Source: Planctomycetota bacterium
GTDB taxonomy: Bacteria > Planctomycetota > Phycisphaerae > Phycisphaerales > UBA1924
Reading direction: 5' to 3'
Length of the DNA stretch: 64,000 nt
Assembly: GCA_017303555.1 (NCBI GenBank)
Contig: JAFLCN010000009.1
Span: forward strand, 62,001-126,000
This document shows, piece by piece, positions 54,879-62,799 of the stretch. Below the pieces are notes generated by a model. The model saw nothing but the letters and a program-made list of their open reading frames with translations, was not told the DNA's origin and did no database searches. Each line of letters starts with the position of its first letter. Position 1 is the first letter of the stretch. The position numbers and the translations under genes were made by a program.

Positions 54879-55199
54879 GGGCTGATCTCCGCGTCGCGCC
54901 GAACGGGAGTTGTGGAAGGGTCTGGGCTTCCGAGCCCGCGGGCGCGCACCGATCACGCTACCGGAAAACCCGCCCACAAACCTGTGGAAAATGCGAGGCA
55001 AAACCCACAGAATTGGGTGTCCGGAGGGTGTTGGGTTGCCGGTCTCGGGCGGCTGCGCCCGACACTTCGTTCGGGCTCGTACGGCAAGCGTTCGAACGTT
55101 TCGAGGGGCCGACTCATCGTCGCGGCGCATGCATGCGGACCGTTCTAGTCTTTGGGGGCGGCGCCGTGGTCGGAAGGTGCGCGCGTTGGAGGCTTTGTG
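54879..55199. other. Spacer of 321 bases between divergent genes
   Basis: No gene is supported. It holds the 5' regions of the MshEN-like gene (minus strand) and the lipoprotein gene (plus strand; TTGGAGG at about 55186). A CCACA/TGTGG inverted repeat occurs at about 54974-54987. Confidence 0.4.
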
Positions 55200-55595
55200 A
55201 TGTTCAATCGGGTCGTTCGGAAAAGAGTGGCGGCGGCTTGCGGCGCGGGCGCGATGGTGCTGCTTTCGGGGTGTACGGTCGGCTATCAGGCGGATGTGCG
55301 GAACGACACGGCGCAGCCGATCGGGGTCGCGATCATCCGGGCGGATGCGAGCGGGCAATCGAACAACCTGGCGGTGACGCGGATCGCGCCCAAGAGCCGG
55401 GGGAAGCTGGTGCGGAACGGTGTGCCGCACGACACGAAGGTGTACCTGGAAGCGGATGCGATGGGGAACCCGGGCTATCCGGTGCAGTTGGACCTGCAGA
55501 CTGGCTTGACCGTCGTGCGGGTGACGCAAGAAGGCGATGTGCCGACGGGGAAGATGCGGATGGAAGTGGTGGAGCGGCCGGTGATGCAGCAGTGA
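55200..55595 (+). CDS. Small lipoprotein of unknown function
   Basis: The protein has 131 residues. An N-terminal basic segment (FNRVVRKR) and a hydrophobic core end in the lipobox LLSGC, so Cys at about position 25 should be acylated and the protein anchored to a membrane. The remainder (YQADVRNDTAQPIGVAIIRAD and later beta strands) suggests a small beta-sandwich; no family is recognised. ATG 55200 follows TTGGAGG by 8 nt. Confidence 0.85.
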   Translation: MFNRVVRKRVAAACGAGAMVLLSGCTVGYQADVRNDTAQPIGVAIIRADASGQSNNLAVTRIAPKSRGKLVRNGVPHDTKVYLEADAMGNPGYPVQLDLQTGLTVVRVTQEGDVPTGKMRMEVVERPVMQQ

Positions 55596-55654
55596 GGCGC
55601 GGAGGCCGAGACCGTGCCGCTTCATGCGGACCGATCTCGACGGGCGCATCAAAA

Positions 55655-55699
55655 GCAATCGGTCTGGGCAATCGGTCTGGGCAATCGGTCCGGGCGATC
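55655..55699. repeat. 13-bp tandem repeat, about 3.5 copies
   Basis: The unit GCAATCGGTCTGG is repeated three times (the third copy with one T-to-C change) plus a partial fourth. It lies between the lipoprotein stop codon and the 3' end of hipA. Confidence 0.85.
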
Positions 55700-55771
55700 G
55701 AGGCCGTGCCGTACGAGCCCGAACGAACTGAAGGGGAATCGCACGCGAGCGTGCTCTTCTCGCAGCCCTCG

Positions 55772-57088
55772 CTACCCGAAGTCGTCCTCGAGCAGATGGA
55801 GGCGGTGGGTGCGACCGATTGCTTCGGCTTGTCCTTCCGGAACCAACGCGGCGTGCGCGAAGCGGCTCCATTGCGAGACGGCGTCGGTGACTTCGCGGAG
55901 GATGGATTCGGCGCGGCCGCGCTTCATGCTGGCGGTGACGGCGACGGACTTGAGATCATCGAGAGTGAAACTGTGGCGTTTGCCCGCGATGGTCATCTGG
56001 TGGGTGGCGGTCCAGGCGCCCGACGGGTTGTATGAATAGCAGACATCGAACGCGGGGGAGAGGGACCACTCGCCCGCTTTGTTCATGAGGAACGCGATGT
56101 TCTTGACGTGGTCATCCTGGTTGCGGGCGACGACGTTGAAGACCATGCGACGGAACTGCTCTTCGATGTCGTCCATGGTCAGGCCCAGGCGGCGGATGAT
56201 GAGCAGGGCCTGTTCGTACGAGTACGCCCCGGGAATGTTGTAGTCGAAATGGGCGAGTGCCCCGAGGGATTGCATGTGGAGCTTGGCGCCGTCGTCGAGA
56301 CGATCGAAACGACGGGTCATGAAGTGGCGCCGGCCGTTCTCCTCGAAGAGGCGGCAGTCGGACATGCGGATCCCGGCGGCACGGGCCATGAGCGAATAGG
56401 CGTACTGGATCGCGCCGAAGCCCAGCGGATCGGAGAGGCCGTGATCGCCGCTGTTGGTGACGCCATCGAACGTGAGCAGCCAGTATTCAAAGCCGGGCGG
56501 GGCAGAAGCCTGACCGGAGCGGACCTGGTTGGTGGAGGGATTCCACGCGATGACCGCCTTGGCGCGGGCACCGCCGGCGGAGGCGCCGACGCGGAGGATT
56601 TCGCGCAGGGCGTGCTCTTTGGAGGAATCGGCGAACGAGGTGCGGAGGCTTTCGCGCCGGTTGAGCACTTCCGAGGCCAGATGCACGAGCGAATCGATCC
56701 GGATCGGGGTGGATGTCGAATCGCGCGGCCCCATCGCGGGGCGGAACTCGAGCGCGCCCATGGCGCGCGTGCCGGTGTAGCAGAGACGCTCGACCGGATC
56801 GATCTCGCCGGGGAGGCGGCCTTGTGAGGCGAGCCACGCATCGATGACGGCGTTGCCGAACTTGTCGGGGAGCGCATCGGCGAGCATGCCGGGCAGGCCG
56901 TGGAAGGCGGCGGGATCGAGAGTTGGAAAACGGAAGACCTGATCGGAGAGCGGCATCATCAGCGGCGCAAGCTGGATGTTGCTATCGCGGAAGGCGGGGG
57001 TGTATTCAAAGGATGCGATCTGGCCGGGGCCATCGACGGCGACCGCGCCGATGGTGCTGCCCCAGAGCTGAACTTCGGCGACGGTCAC
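55772..57088 (-). CDS. hipA: HipA-family serine/threonine kinase toxin
   Basis: The protein has 438 residues from GTG 57088. HipA toxins phosphorylate glutamyl-tRNA synthetase in Escherichia coli, inducing growth arrest; family members may differ in target. Visible motifs are the N-terminal HipA_N domain with FRFPTLDPAAFHGLPGMLADALPD, the Gly-rich ASAGGARAKAV (ATP region, about 169-179), catalytic NQDDHVKN with Asp325 or Asp326 and Asn330, and the metal-binding SPAFD with Asp348. GTG 57088 overlaps the hipB stop as GTGA and has CGGAG 7 nt upstream; an ATG at 57130 would overlap hipB by 46 bp. It is translationally coupled to hipB. Confidence 0.92.
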   Translation of the reverse strand: MTVAEVQLWGSTIGAVAVDGPGQIASFEYTPAFRDSNIQLAPLMMPLSDQVFRFPTLDPAAFHGLPGMLADALPDKFGNAVIDAWLASQGRLPGEIDPVERLCYTGTRAMGALEFRPAMGPRDSTSTPIRIDSLVHLASEVLNRRESLRTSFADSSKEHALREILRVGASAGGARAKAVIAWNPSTNQVRSGQASAPPGFEYWLLTFDGVTNSGDHGLSDPLGFGAIQYAYSLMARAAGIRMSDCRLFEENGRRHFMTRRFDRLDDGAKLHMQSLGALAHFDYNIPGAYSYEQALLIIRRLGLTMDDIEEQFRRMVFNVVARNQDDHVKNIAFLMNKAGEWSLSPAFDVCYSYNPSGAWTATHQMTIAGKRHSFTLDDLKSVAVTASMKRGRAESILREVTDAVSQWSRFAHAALVPEGQAEAIGRTHRLHLLEDDFG

Positions 57089-57510
57089 GGCTGGCTCCGG
57101 TCTTGGTTGCTCGGCTTTTCGTCGCCCCACATCCAGGTTCGTTTGGGCGGCGGTTTCGCGGGTGGATTGCCGGAGGGGTTGCGCGCGGATCTGGGCGGGT
57201 TGGGATTGGAGGATTTTTCGGATCTGCTTGGTCGCACGCGGACGCGCGTGCCGCGCAGTTGTTCGATGGGGCTGGGTTGCGGCTTGAGCGAATCGAGTGC
57301 GTGAAGGAGATTGAGGGTGCGCAGGATGCGGATGAGATTGGTGAGTTGGATGGATTCGCCCCGCTCGATTCGGAGCACGGTGCGCTTGGAGACCCCGGCT
57401 TCGCGGGCGAGCTGGTCTTGGGTCAGACGTTTGCGAAGACGGGATTGGGCCAGGCTTTCGCCGAGCTGGGCGAGGATGGCGTCATCGGTTTGGGATGGAA
57501 AGAATCGCAT
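57085..57510 (-). CDS. hipB: HipB-like XRE-family antitoxin/repressor with basic C-terminal extension
   Basis: The protein has 141 residues. The N-terminal helix-turn-helix (about 17-66) contains TQDQLAREAGVSKRTVLRIERGES, the classic XRE pattern that binds operators and, with HipA, represses the operon. Beyond residue 75 there is an unusual Pro/Arg/Lys-rich tail of about 65 residues (KPPPKRTWMWGDEKP); E. coli HipB is only 88 residues long. No Shine-Dalgarno precedes ATG 57510, so initiation may be leaderless or weak. Confidence 0.9.
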   Translation of the reverse strand: MRFFPSQTDDAILAQLGESLAQSRLRKRLTQDQLAREAGVSKRTVLRIERGESIQLTNLIRILRTLNLLHALDSLKPQPSPIEQLRGTRVRVRPSRSEKSSNPNPPRSARNPSGNPPAKPPPKRTWMWGDEKPSNQDRSQP

Positions 57511-57580
57511 AAAGTGACAGAATTGTCTATTCTATCTTCGTTTTCGTCTAAAAGTGACAAAAAATGCACCTTATGTCATT
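57511..57580 (-). promoter_or_regulatory. hipBA control region with two putative operators
   Basis: AT-rich in a GC-rich setting. The sequence AAAGTGACA occurs at 57511 and again exactly 40 bp on at 57551. Each starts an inverted repeat: GACA-GAAT-TGTC (57516-57527) and TGACA...TGTCA (57555-57578). A possible -10 TAGAAT on the minus strand lies between them. The arrangement suits autorepression by HipB. Confidence 0.5.
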
Positions 57581-57749
57581 CGAATGCGAGAGTGTTAGTC
57601 CGAGAAAAACAGGCCTGGAATGATCGAGCTGCGGTTGCATACCCCGGGGGGCACGCGGGATCGGGGCGCGCTGACTTCGGCCGCAGGCGGTTTCATCCGG
57701 GAGCGGGCGCGAATCCCAGGGCGAGAAGAGAGATTCGTGCGATCGGAAA

Positions 57750-59090
57750 TCAGCCCGGAGGGATTTGGATCGCGGGGATCACCCGGCTCACCAGCACCTT
57801 GTCGATGCGCTGGCGGTCCATGTCCACGACCTCGAAGCGCAGTCCAAAGCCTTCGACGGATTCGCCGGTTTTGGGCAGGTGCCCCAGGAGCGCGAGGACC
57901 AGGCCGGCGACGGTGTTGACGTCCACGCCGGATTCGCCCAGCTCGGCGCGGTCGAACTCTTCGATCTCGAGTTCGCGGCAGAGCGCATCGATCGGCAGGC
58001 GGGCGTCCACGAGGTAGCTCCCGTCGGCGCGCTGCACGATCTCGGCCTGGAGGCTGTCGGGGCGGACGACATCGCCGACGATGGCGCTGACGAGATCGTT
58101 GAGAGTGACAAGGCCTTCGGTGCCGCCGAATTCATCGACGACAATGGCGAGATGCTCGCGGGTTTCGCGGAAACGGTCGAGGAGTTTGAGGGCGAGCGTG
58201 TTCTCGGGAACGAAGAGCGGGGCGCGGGCGAGCTGGTCCATCGGGATCTTCTCGCCGGGCGAAGAAAGGCCGCTGACGAGCCCGAACTTGACGAGGTCCT
58301 TGACGTGGACCACGCCGACGAGGGTGTCGAGGCCGCCTTTGCAGACGGGGAAGTGCGAGTGGGGGCTGGTGGCAACGACGAGTCGGATGCGTTCGATGTT
58401 GTCTTCGGCTTCGATCCAGACGATCTCGCTGCGTGGGACCATGAGGCTCTTCACCTTGCGATCGGCGAGGTCGAAGACGCGATCGACGATCTCGCCCTCG
58501 TTCTCGGCGAAGATGCCGGTCTCGGTGCCTTTTTCGATGAGCCCGCGGACCTCGTCCTCGTTGACGGCTTCTTCGGGTGCGCTCTTGATGCCGATGGCGG
58601 CGAGGACGGCATCGGTCGCGTGGGTGAGGAGCCAGACGAGGGGAGAAGCGAGAGTGGCAAGCCAGGAGATGGGAGCGCCGAACCACCGGGCGATGCGCTC
58701 GGGGTTCGACATGGCGATGCGCTTGGGCAGGATCTCGCTCAGCCAGAGCGAGACAAGCGTGAGGCCGATGACGACGATGACGATGGCGAGGAGGTTGGAG
58801 TGACGCTGGAGCGCGGGAAACTGTGCATCGATCCAGTGCTGGAAGCGGTTGGCGAGCGAGGCTTCGCCCAGCGCGCCGAGGCTGAGGGCGATGACGGTGA
58901 TGCCGATCTGGATGGTCGAGATGTACCGGGTCGGGTGCTCCGACATGCGGAGCGCGCGACGGGCGCCCGCCTCGCCCCGGTCGGCGGCCTGTTCGAGTCG
59001 GACCCGGCGGGATGCGACGATGCCGATCTCTGCCGCGACGAGCAGGGAGTTGATAACCAGGAGCGCGGCGATGAGGATCAGTTCGATCAC
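57750..59090 (-). CDS. CNNM/CorC-type membrane protein (DUF21, CBS pair, CorC/HlyC domain)
   Basis: The protein has 446 residues. Three membrane helices lie in an N-terminal DUF21 region (about 1-190: LIAALLVINSLLVAAEIGIV, GITVIALSLGALGE and VIVVIGLTLVSLWLSEILPK). Two CBS modules follow (about 205-330, MVPRSEIVWIEAED and GVVHVKDLVKFG), then the CorC/HlyC domain (about 345-435, VVDEFGGTEGLVTLNDLV). Relatives regulate or transport Mg/Co; hemolysin in older names is historical. GTG 59090 starts the first helix but its Shine-Dalgarno is weak. It lies upstream of hipB on the same strand, 240 bp away, and probably is not co-regulated with it. Confidence 0.93.
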   Translation of the reverse strand: MIELILIAALLVINSLLVAAEIGIVASRRVRLEQAADRGEAGARRALRMSEHPTRYISTIQIGITVIALSLGALGEASLANRFQHWIDAQFPALQRHSNLLAIVIVVIGLTLVSLWLSEILPKRIAMSNPERIARWFGAPISWLATLASPLVWLLTHATDAVLAAIGIKSAPEEAVNEDEVRGLIEKGTETGIFAENEGEIVDRVFDLADRKVKSLMVPRSEIVWIEAEDNIERIRLVVATSPHSHFPVCKGGLDTLVGVVHVKDLVKFGLVSGLSSPGEKIPMDQLARAPLFVPENTLALKLLDRFRETREHLAIVVDEFGGTEGLVTLNDLVSAIVGDVVRPDSLQAEIVQRADGSYLVDARLPIDALCRELEIEEFDRAELGESGVDVNTVAGLVLALLGHLPKTGESVEGFGLRFEVVDMDRQRIDKVLVSRVIPAIQIPPG

Positions 59091-59161
59091 GGTGAGAGCG
59101 TAGCGGGACGCGGGCCGAGGGCTGTTTGTTCGGGGTTTGGATGCCGTTCGCGCGATTTTTC

Positions 59162-59190
59162 TTGGCGCGTCGGGGAGTGTCGGTTAGGGT
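59162..59190 (+). promoter_or_regulatory. Candidate sigma70-like promoter
   Basis: TTGGCG (59162-59167), a 17 bp spacer and TAGGGT (59185-59190). A leader of about 70 nt precedes ATG 59266. Confidence 0.4.
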
Positions 59191-59265
59191 GGTGTTGGAG
59201 TCGGAACTCGGAAGCCGCTTGCGATGGCGGCGAAAGACCTTGTCCATATAGAGGATGGAATTGCC

Positions 59266-61899
59266 ATGACGTTGACCGGCAGGAATCGGGCTGGCTGGGC
59301 TCATGTTTTCACTCTGGGCGCGCTGGCGGTGGTGAGTGCTGCCGGGGCGGTGATGGCCGAGCGGAGCGGTCGCGCGTGCGAAGGGAAGGCGCGAGCGGAT
59401 TCGTGTGCGGGCGGCGTGTGCGCTGCGCTTGGAGAGGCCGGCGCGGCACGAACCGGCGGGGGCGGCTCCGGGCTGATTCCGGGTCTGGCGGGGATGCTCG
59501 CGAAGCTTGATGGCACGCACCGCGCGATGCTGGAGAAGCGCATCGAGCAGAAGCTGGAAGCGCCGAATCAGGCGAGAATGAGCGCCTGCTTCGCGCCGGG
59601 AACATCGGACCAGGTGATGGAAGCGTTCCGAATGGCCGAAGCGCGGCTGAACCACTTTGACGATCGGTTCCAGATCGCGCCGCGCTGGGGCGGGACGGCG
59701 ATGACGCCGGGCGGTTCGCCGCTCGGGAAGCCGGTGACGCTGACGTGGTCGATCGTTCCGGACGGGACGTTTGTGCAGGGGTTCAACGGCGAGGCGGATG
59801 CGCCATCGAACCTGCGGGCGCGTTTGAACACGATCTACGGGAGCGAGGCGGTGTGGCTTCCGATCCTGCAGTCGATCTTCGATCGCTGGTCGCAGGTGAG
59901 CGGATTGAATTACGTGTACGAGCCTTTCGACGACGGCGCGGCGCTGCAATCGCCCGCCGGGCAGACAAGCCCGTTCTTCGGCGTGGTGGGCGTCCGGGGC
60001 GATGTGCGGATCTCGGGCCACACGATCGACGGGAACTCGGGCGTCCTGGCGTACAACTTCTATCCGGACAGCGCCGACGCGGTCGGCGGCGACATGGTGG
60101 TCGATACAGGGGACAATTTCTTCGACGACACGGCGAACGGCTCGGTGAAGCTGCGCAATGTGCTGAGTCACGAGCACGGGCACGGCATGGGGCAGGCGCA
60201 CGTGTGCCCGATCGAGACGACGAAGCTGATGGAGCCGTTCGTGACGACGGTTTTTGATGGGCCGCGGCAGGACGACATCCGCCATGCGCAGTACTCGTAC
60301 GGCGACGTGAACGAACCGAATGATTTCGCGGCGCAGGCGACGGATCTTGGCGTGCTGAACTGCGGCACGATCTCGGTGGGAGAGATGCCGGCGCCGGCGG
60401 GGCCGGTTGCGGGCGCGATCGCCGAGAATCCGATCGCATCGACCGTTTCGCTCTCGGATCTCGCGGACGACGACTTCTATGCGGTGACGTTCGATCGCGC
60501 GGCCGGGATAACGGTGACCGCTGTTGCGGTGGGCAGCGCGTACGACGATTCGGCGCAGGCGTGCTCGGGGCAGAGCGGTTCGTGCTGCTCGGGCAATGCG
60601 ACGGATTCGCTGACGGCGATCAAGCTCGCGGTGAACGTGCTGGATTCGGACGGGACGACGCTCTTGGCCACTTCGGCGGGCGGATCGGGTCAGTCGCAGA
60701 CGGTGACGGACGTGCTGTTGCCCCACGCGGGGACGTATTACGTGCAGGTGAAGCCGTCGGGCGCGACTTCGATCAGCCAGTTCTACAAGCTGAGCATCTC
60801 AACGGCCGATCGGGTGCTGCTGGCGGGGCTGACCGGTGATTCGGATATCGCGGTTCCGGCGGGAGAACTTGTTCCCGTGGGGCTGAAGATCAATGACGGG
60901 ACGGAAGCGTTCGATTTGGGCGCGAGTCACTTCTATTACAGCATCAACGGCGGCGCGACGATTGTGGAAGCGCCGATCTATGACCACGGCGGCGGCGGAT
61001 ACATCGCGGCGCTCGCGGATGTGCCGTGCGGCGCGACGGTTCCGTTTTATGCGGAGCTGCGGACAACCTCGGGGAGCGTGGTGCGCTTGCCTTGCAGCGG
61101 GACGTACACGCCCCGGAGCGGCGACGTGTTCAATATTTACAGCACGGACTTTGCGACGAGCACGGGTTGGACGGTCGGCCCGAACACCGCAACGGCCGGG
61201 CTGTGGGCGTTGGCGGCGCCGATCGGCACTGCATCTGCACCCGGCGCGGATCACACCGGCCCCGGCGGCAAGTGCTTCATCACGGGGCAGGGCGTGGTCG
61301 GCGGGCCGCTCGGAGCCGCGGATGTTGATGGCGGCTCGACGCTGCTTGTCAGCCCGGTGATGAACATGGCGGGGATGCAGGATGCGGAGATTTCGTACTG
61401 GCGCTGGTACGCAACGGGCGCGGGCGGCGCTCCGTATGCGGATACGTTCATCGTGCAGGCGTCGATCAACGGCGGCAGCAACTGGGTGAACGCCGAAGTC
61501 GTCGGACCGGGCGGTCTTGCCGATCCGAACGTGAACCCGGGCTGGCGGAAGGCGAGCTTCAAGCTCTCAGCTCTCGGTCTTGCGCCGACCGCGAACGTGC
61601 GGGTGCGCTTTAACGCGCAGGACACGGGAACGGGGAGCGTGGTGGAGGCCGGGCTGGATGACTTCTCGGCGCGGGCGTTTGCGTGCGCACCGGTGGCGTG
61701 GTGCCAGGGCGATCTGAATCTGGATGGGCTGGTGGAAGACACCGACTTCGTGGTCTTTGCCGAGGCGTACGGCGTGCTCGACTGCGCAGATCCGGTGATG
61801 TCGGTGGGGTGCCCGTCGGACCTGAACGGCGATGGCTTCGTGGATGACACGGACTTTGTGCAGTTCGCGGCGGCGTACAACGAGCTGGCGTGCGACTGA
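59266..61899 (+). CDS. Secreted matrixin-like metalloprotease with GC-type dockerin (second paralogue)
   Basis: The protein has 877 residues. The signal segment (HVFTLGALAVVSAAGAVMA) precedes a pro-region with a possible Cys. The catalytic site is HEHGHGMGQAH, with zinc ligands His302, His306, His312 and Glu303, followed by LMEPFVTT; this matches the enzyme at 18032. A beta domain with two Ca-type segments and a MAM/concanavalin-like module (TDFATSTGWTVGPN and WRWYATGAGG) extend it. The dockerin is at 813-877 and ends CD. ATG 59266 follows GAGGATGGA; an in-frame ATG at 59224 is less likely. Confidence 0.92.
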   Translation: MTLTGRNRAGWAHVFTLGALAVVSAAGAVMAERSGRACEGKARADSCAGGVCAALGEAGAARTGGGGSGLIPGLAGMLAKLDGTHRAMLEKRIEQKLEAPNQARMSACFAPGTSDQVMEAFRMAEARLNHFDDRFQIAPRWGGTAMTPGGSPLGKPVTLTWSIVPDGTFVQGFNGEADAPSNLRARLNTIYGSEAVWLPILQSIFDRWSQVSGLNYVYEPFDDGAALQSPAGQTSPFFGVVGVRGDVRISGHTIDGNSGVLAYNFYPDSADAVGGDMVVDTGDNFFDDTANGSVKLRNVLSHEHGHGMGQAHVCPIETTKLMEPFVTTVFDGPRQDDIRHAQYSYGDVNEPNDFAAQATDLGVLNCGTISVGEMPAPAGPVAGAIAENPIASTVSLSDLADDDFYAVTFDRAAGITVTAVAVGSAYDDSAQACSGQSGSCCSGNATDSLTAIKLAVNVLDSDGTTLLATSAGGSGQSQTVTDVLLPHAGTYYVQVKPSGATSISQFYKLSISTADRVLLAGLTGDSDIAVPAGELVPVGLKINDGTEAFDLGASHFYYSINGGATIVEAPIYDHGGGGYIAALADVPCGATVPFYAELRTTSGSVVRLPCSGTYTPRSGDVFNIYSTDFATSTGWTVGPNTATAGLWALAAPIGTASAPGADHTGPGGKCFITGQGVVGGPLGAADVDGGSTLLVSPVMNMAGMQDAEISYWRWYATGAGGAPYADTFIVQASINGGSNWVNAEVVGPGGLADPNVNPGWRKASFKLSALGLAPTANVRVRFNAQDTGTGSVVEAGLDDFSARAFACAPVAWCQGDLNLDGLVEDTDFVVFAEAYGVLDCADPVMSVGCPSDLNGDGFVDDTDFVQFAAAYNELACD

Positions 61900-61956
61900 C
61901 TGTCGGAGTGATGGTTCTGGAGTCCCGCACGATTGAGTTGTTCGGCGAGGTGAATC

Positions 61957-62772
61957 ATGCCTGGTGTTCGATTGGCGATTCAAACAGTGTGCGCTTGCGT
62001 GCTTGCATGGGCCGGCTGCGATCGCGCGATCGGCGCACCGGCGGATTGGGCCGCGTGGACTTCGGCATCGGGCGCGCCGGTGAATGCGGTCTCGGGCACG
62101 ATCGCATCGGCGGGGGGCGCTGTCTCTGTCAATTACACCGGCGAGGTGTTCTTTGCGAACATCAACAACACGGGACCGAACTACTACGCGCCCGCGACGC
62201 CGTTCCTGAGCACGTCGGTTCCCAACGCGCCGCCCCGGCGCGACATCATCGGGCTTCAGGGCGGGGCCGGTTCCGGCGTACACCGACTGGAGTTTTCACC
62301 ACCGGTGGACGACCCGATCATGGCGATCGTGAGTCTCGGACAGCCGAGCATTCAGGTCACGTACGACTTTGATACGCCGTTCACCATTCTGTCTTTCGGC
62401 CCCGGCTATTGGGGCGGCCCCGGCACACTCAACAACGTCGGAGGTCAGCGGCTCACCGGTGTTGAAGGTCACGGCACAATCCGCTTCATCGGGCGCGTGA
62501 GCGCGATCACCTGGACAATCCCGAACGCCGAAACCTGGCACGGTTTCACGGTCGGACTCGCCGGCCCGCCCTGCCCCTGCGACCTGAACGGCGACACCGT
62601 CGTGGATGACGCCGACTTCGTCGAGTTTGTCCAAGCCGTCAATGTCCTCGATTGCCTTGATCCAGAAATGCCCGCGCGATGCCCGTCGGATTTCAACGGC
62701 GATTCCGTGGTGGACGACCGCGATTTCGTGCTCTTCGTCGGCGCGTACAACGACCTGATTTGTCCGGAGTGA
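61957..62772 (+). CDS. Secreted GC-type dockerin protein, unknown beta-rich domain
   Basis: The protein has 271 residues. A signal peptide ending near AIGAPADW is followed by about 180 residues of beta-rich sequence resembling PEP-CTERM-associated or discoidin-like sandwiches (PIMAIVSLGQPSIQVTYDFD and GTIRFIGRVSAITWTIPNAE). No catalytic motif is seen. The dockerin (about 206-271) carries an Arg in its linker (MPARCPSDF) instead of Gly, so the Gly-Cys is lost, and ends CPE. GAGGTGA precedes ATG 61957. It lies 57 bp after the matrixin gene and 27 bp before the next gene, suggesting co-transcription of the last two. Confidence 0.88.
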   Translation: MPGVRLAIQTVCACVLAWAGCDRAIGAPADWAAWTSASGAPVNAVSGTIASAGGAVSVNYTGEVFFANINNTGPNYYAPATPFLSTSVPNAPPRRDIIGLQGGAGSGVHRLEFSPPVDDPIMAIVSLGQPSIQVTYDFDTPFTILSFGPGYWGGPGTLNNVGGQRLTGVEGHGTIRFIGRVSAITWTIPNAETWHGFTVGLAGPPCPCDLNGDTVVDDADFVEFVQAVNVLDCLDPEMPARCPSDFNGDSVVDDRDFVLFVGAYNDLICPE

Positions 62773-62799
62773 ACCGCTCCTTGCGAAAGGGAAGATGAA

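Noticed and set aside
54974-54992. CCACAAACCTGTGGAAAA, similar to a DnaA box, as a hint of a replication origin
   Set aside because: Only one box-like site, no AT-rich unwinding element and no dnaA/dnaN nearby; the match is imperfect.
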